From contig JAAYTY010000130.1 of NCBI GenBank assembly GCA_012523605.1, positions 1 through 5,719 on the forward strand: a DNA stretch of 5,719 nucleotides. Direction: 5' to 3'. Position numbers and translations under genes: made by a program. This document shows positions 5,673 to 5,719 of the stretch, one piece after another. The DNA is from Candidatus Fermentibacterota bacterium (lineage in GTDB: Bacteria; Fermentibacterota; Fermentibacteria; Fermentibacterales; Fermentibacteraceae). How positions within the stretch are numbered: position 1 is the stretch's first letter; the number at the start of each line of letters is the position of its first letter. The notes below the pieces were generated by a model. It worked only from the letters and a program-made list of their open reading frames with translations. It was not told the origin of the DNA and searched no databases.

Positions 5673-5719
5673 GATTGCGAGCCAGGAAGCTGATTCCGGA
5701 GCTGCTGGATCACACGCCC

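Larger units (their letters stand above)
5550..5719. other. Region with no identified gene, at the window edge
   Basis: No recognisable gene lies in these 170 bases. On the minus strand one frame is open from the window edge to TAA at 5567-5569, giving about 50 residues rich in Arg, Pro and Gly. It could be the tail of another protein 17 nt upstream of the thioesterase gene. Its codons (CGG, CGA, ACA, CCA) do not match the AGG-rich use of the real genes here. The plus strand and the thioesterase frame are also open, as expected by chance at high GC. The region has two GC-rich hairpins and a short AT-rich patch around 5593-5609 with GAAT-N4-ATTC symmetry. That patch could belong to a promoter or operator, but no good -35/-10 pair is visible. 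Confidence 0.5.

Noticed and set aside
5688..5719. Partial resemblance of 'gctgctggatcacacgccc' to the 3' end of 16S rRNA
   Set aside because: The conserved GTAACAAGGTA block that should lie just upstream is absent, and the match stops before CCTCC. The similarity is a short coincidence.

Overview
The window is 5.7 kb of GC-rich, tightly packed bacterial chromosome with housekeeping content. I see no tRNA, rRNA, CRISPR array, transposase or phage gene. The bases suggest a Gram-negative-type bacterium: FtsX, YajC and the formyl-methionine enzymes Def and Fmt are all bacterial, GC is high at third codon positions, and Arg is often AGG. AGG-rich, GC-rich coding of this kind fits an uncultured deep lineage, for example in or near the FCB group. 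That placement is an impression only, because no marker here settles it.

The left half (1-3323) is one plus-strand run of five genes with almost no space between them. In order they are the 3' part of ftsX (divisome ABC permease), yajC (Sec translocon accessory), def (peptide deformylase), fmt (methionyl-tRNA formyltransferase), and a membrane-anchored, cysteine-rich DUF116 protein. The ftsX-yajC gap is 13 nt. yajC/def overlap as ATGA, def/fmt overlap by 8 nt, and fmt/DUF116 overlap by 14 nt. Co-transcription and translational coupling are therefore likely. Fmt formylates the initiator Met-tRNA and Def removes the formyl group from the new protein, so these two form a functional pair. FtsX and YajC are inner-membrane proteins.

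The right half (3320-5549) is a minus-strand pair. A small FlK-like hotdog thioesterase comes first, and a full-length M3-family oligoendopeptidase F overlaps its end by 8 nt. The two operons converge on a single CTAG palindrome that supplies both stop codons, so there is no intergenic terminator.

The last 170 bases (5550-5719) hold no gene I can name. They contain two GC-rich hairpins and an open minus-strand frame that could be the tail of another protein.

The points most worth a second look are an AT-rich segment with foreign-looking codon use inside fmt, which ends in a motif resembling a dispersed repeat, the DUF116 protein of unknown function in the def-fmt operon, and the thioesterase/PepF coupling. 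I did not find a convincing new multi-gene system.
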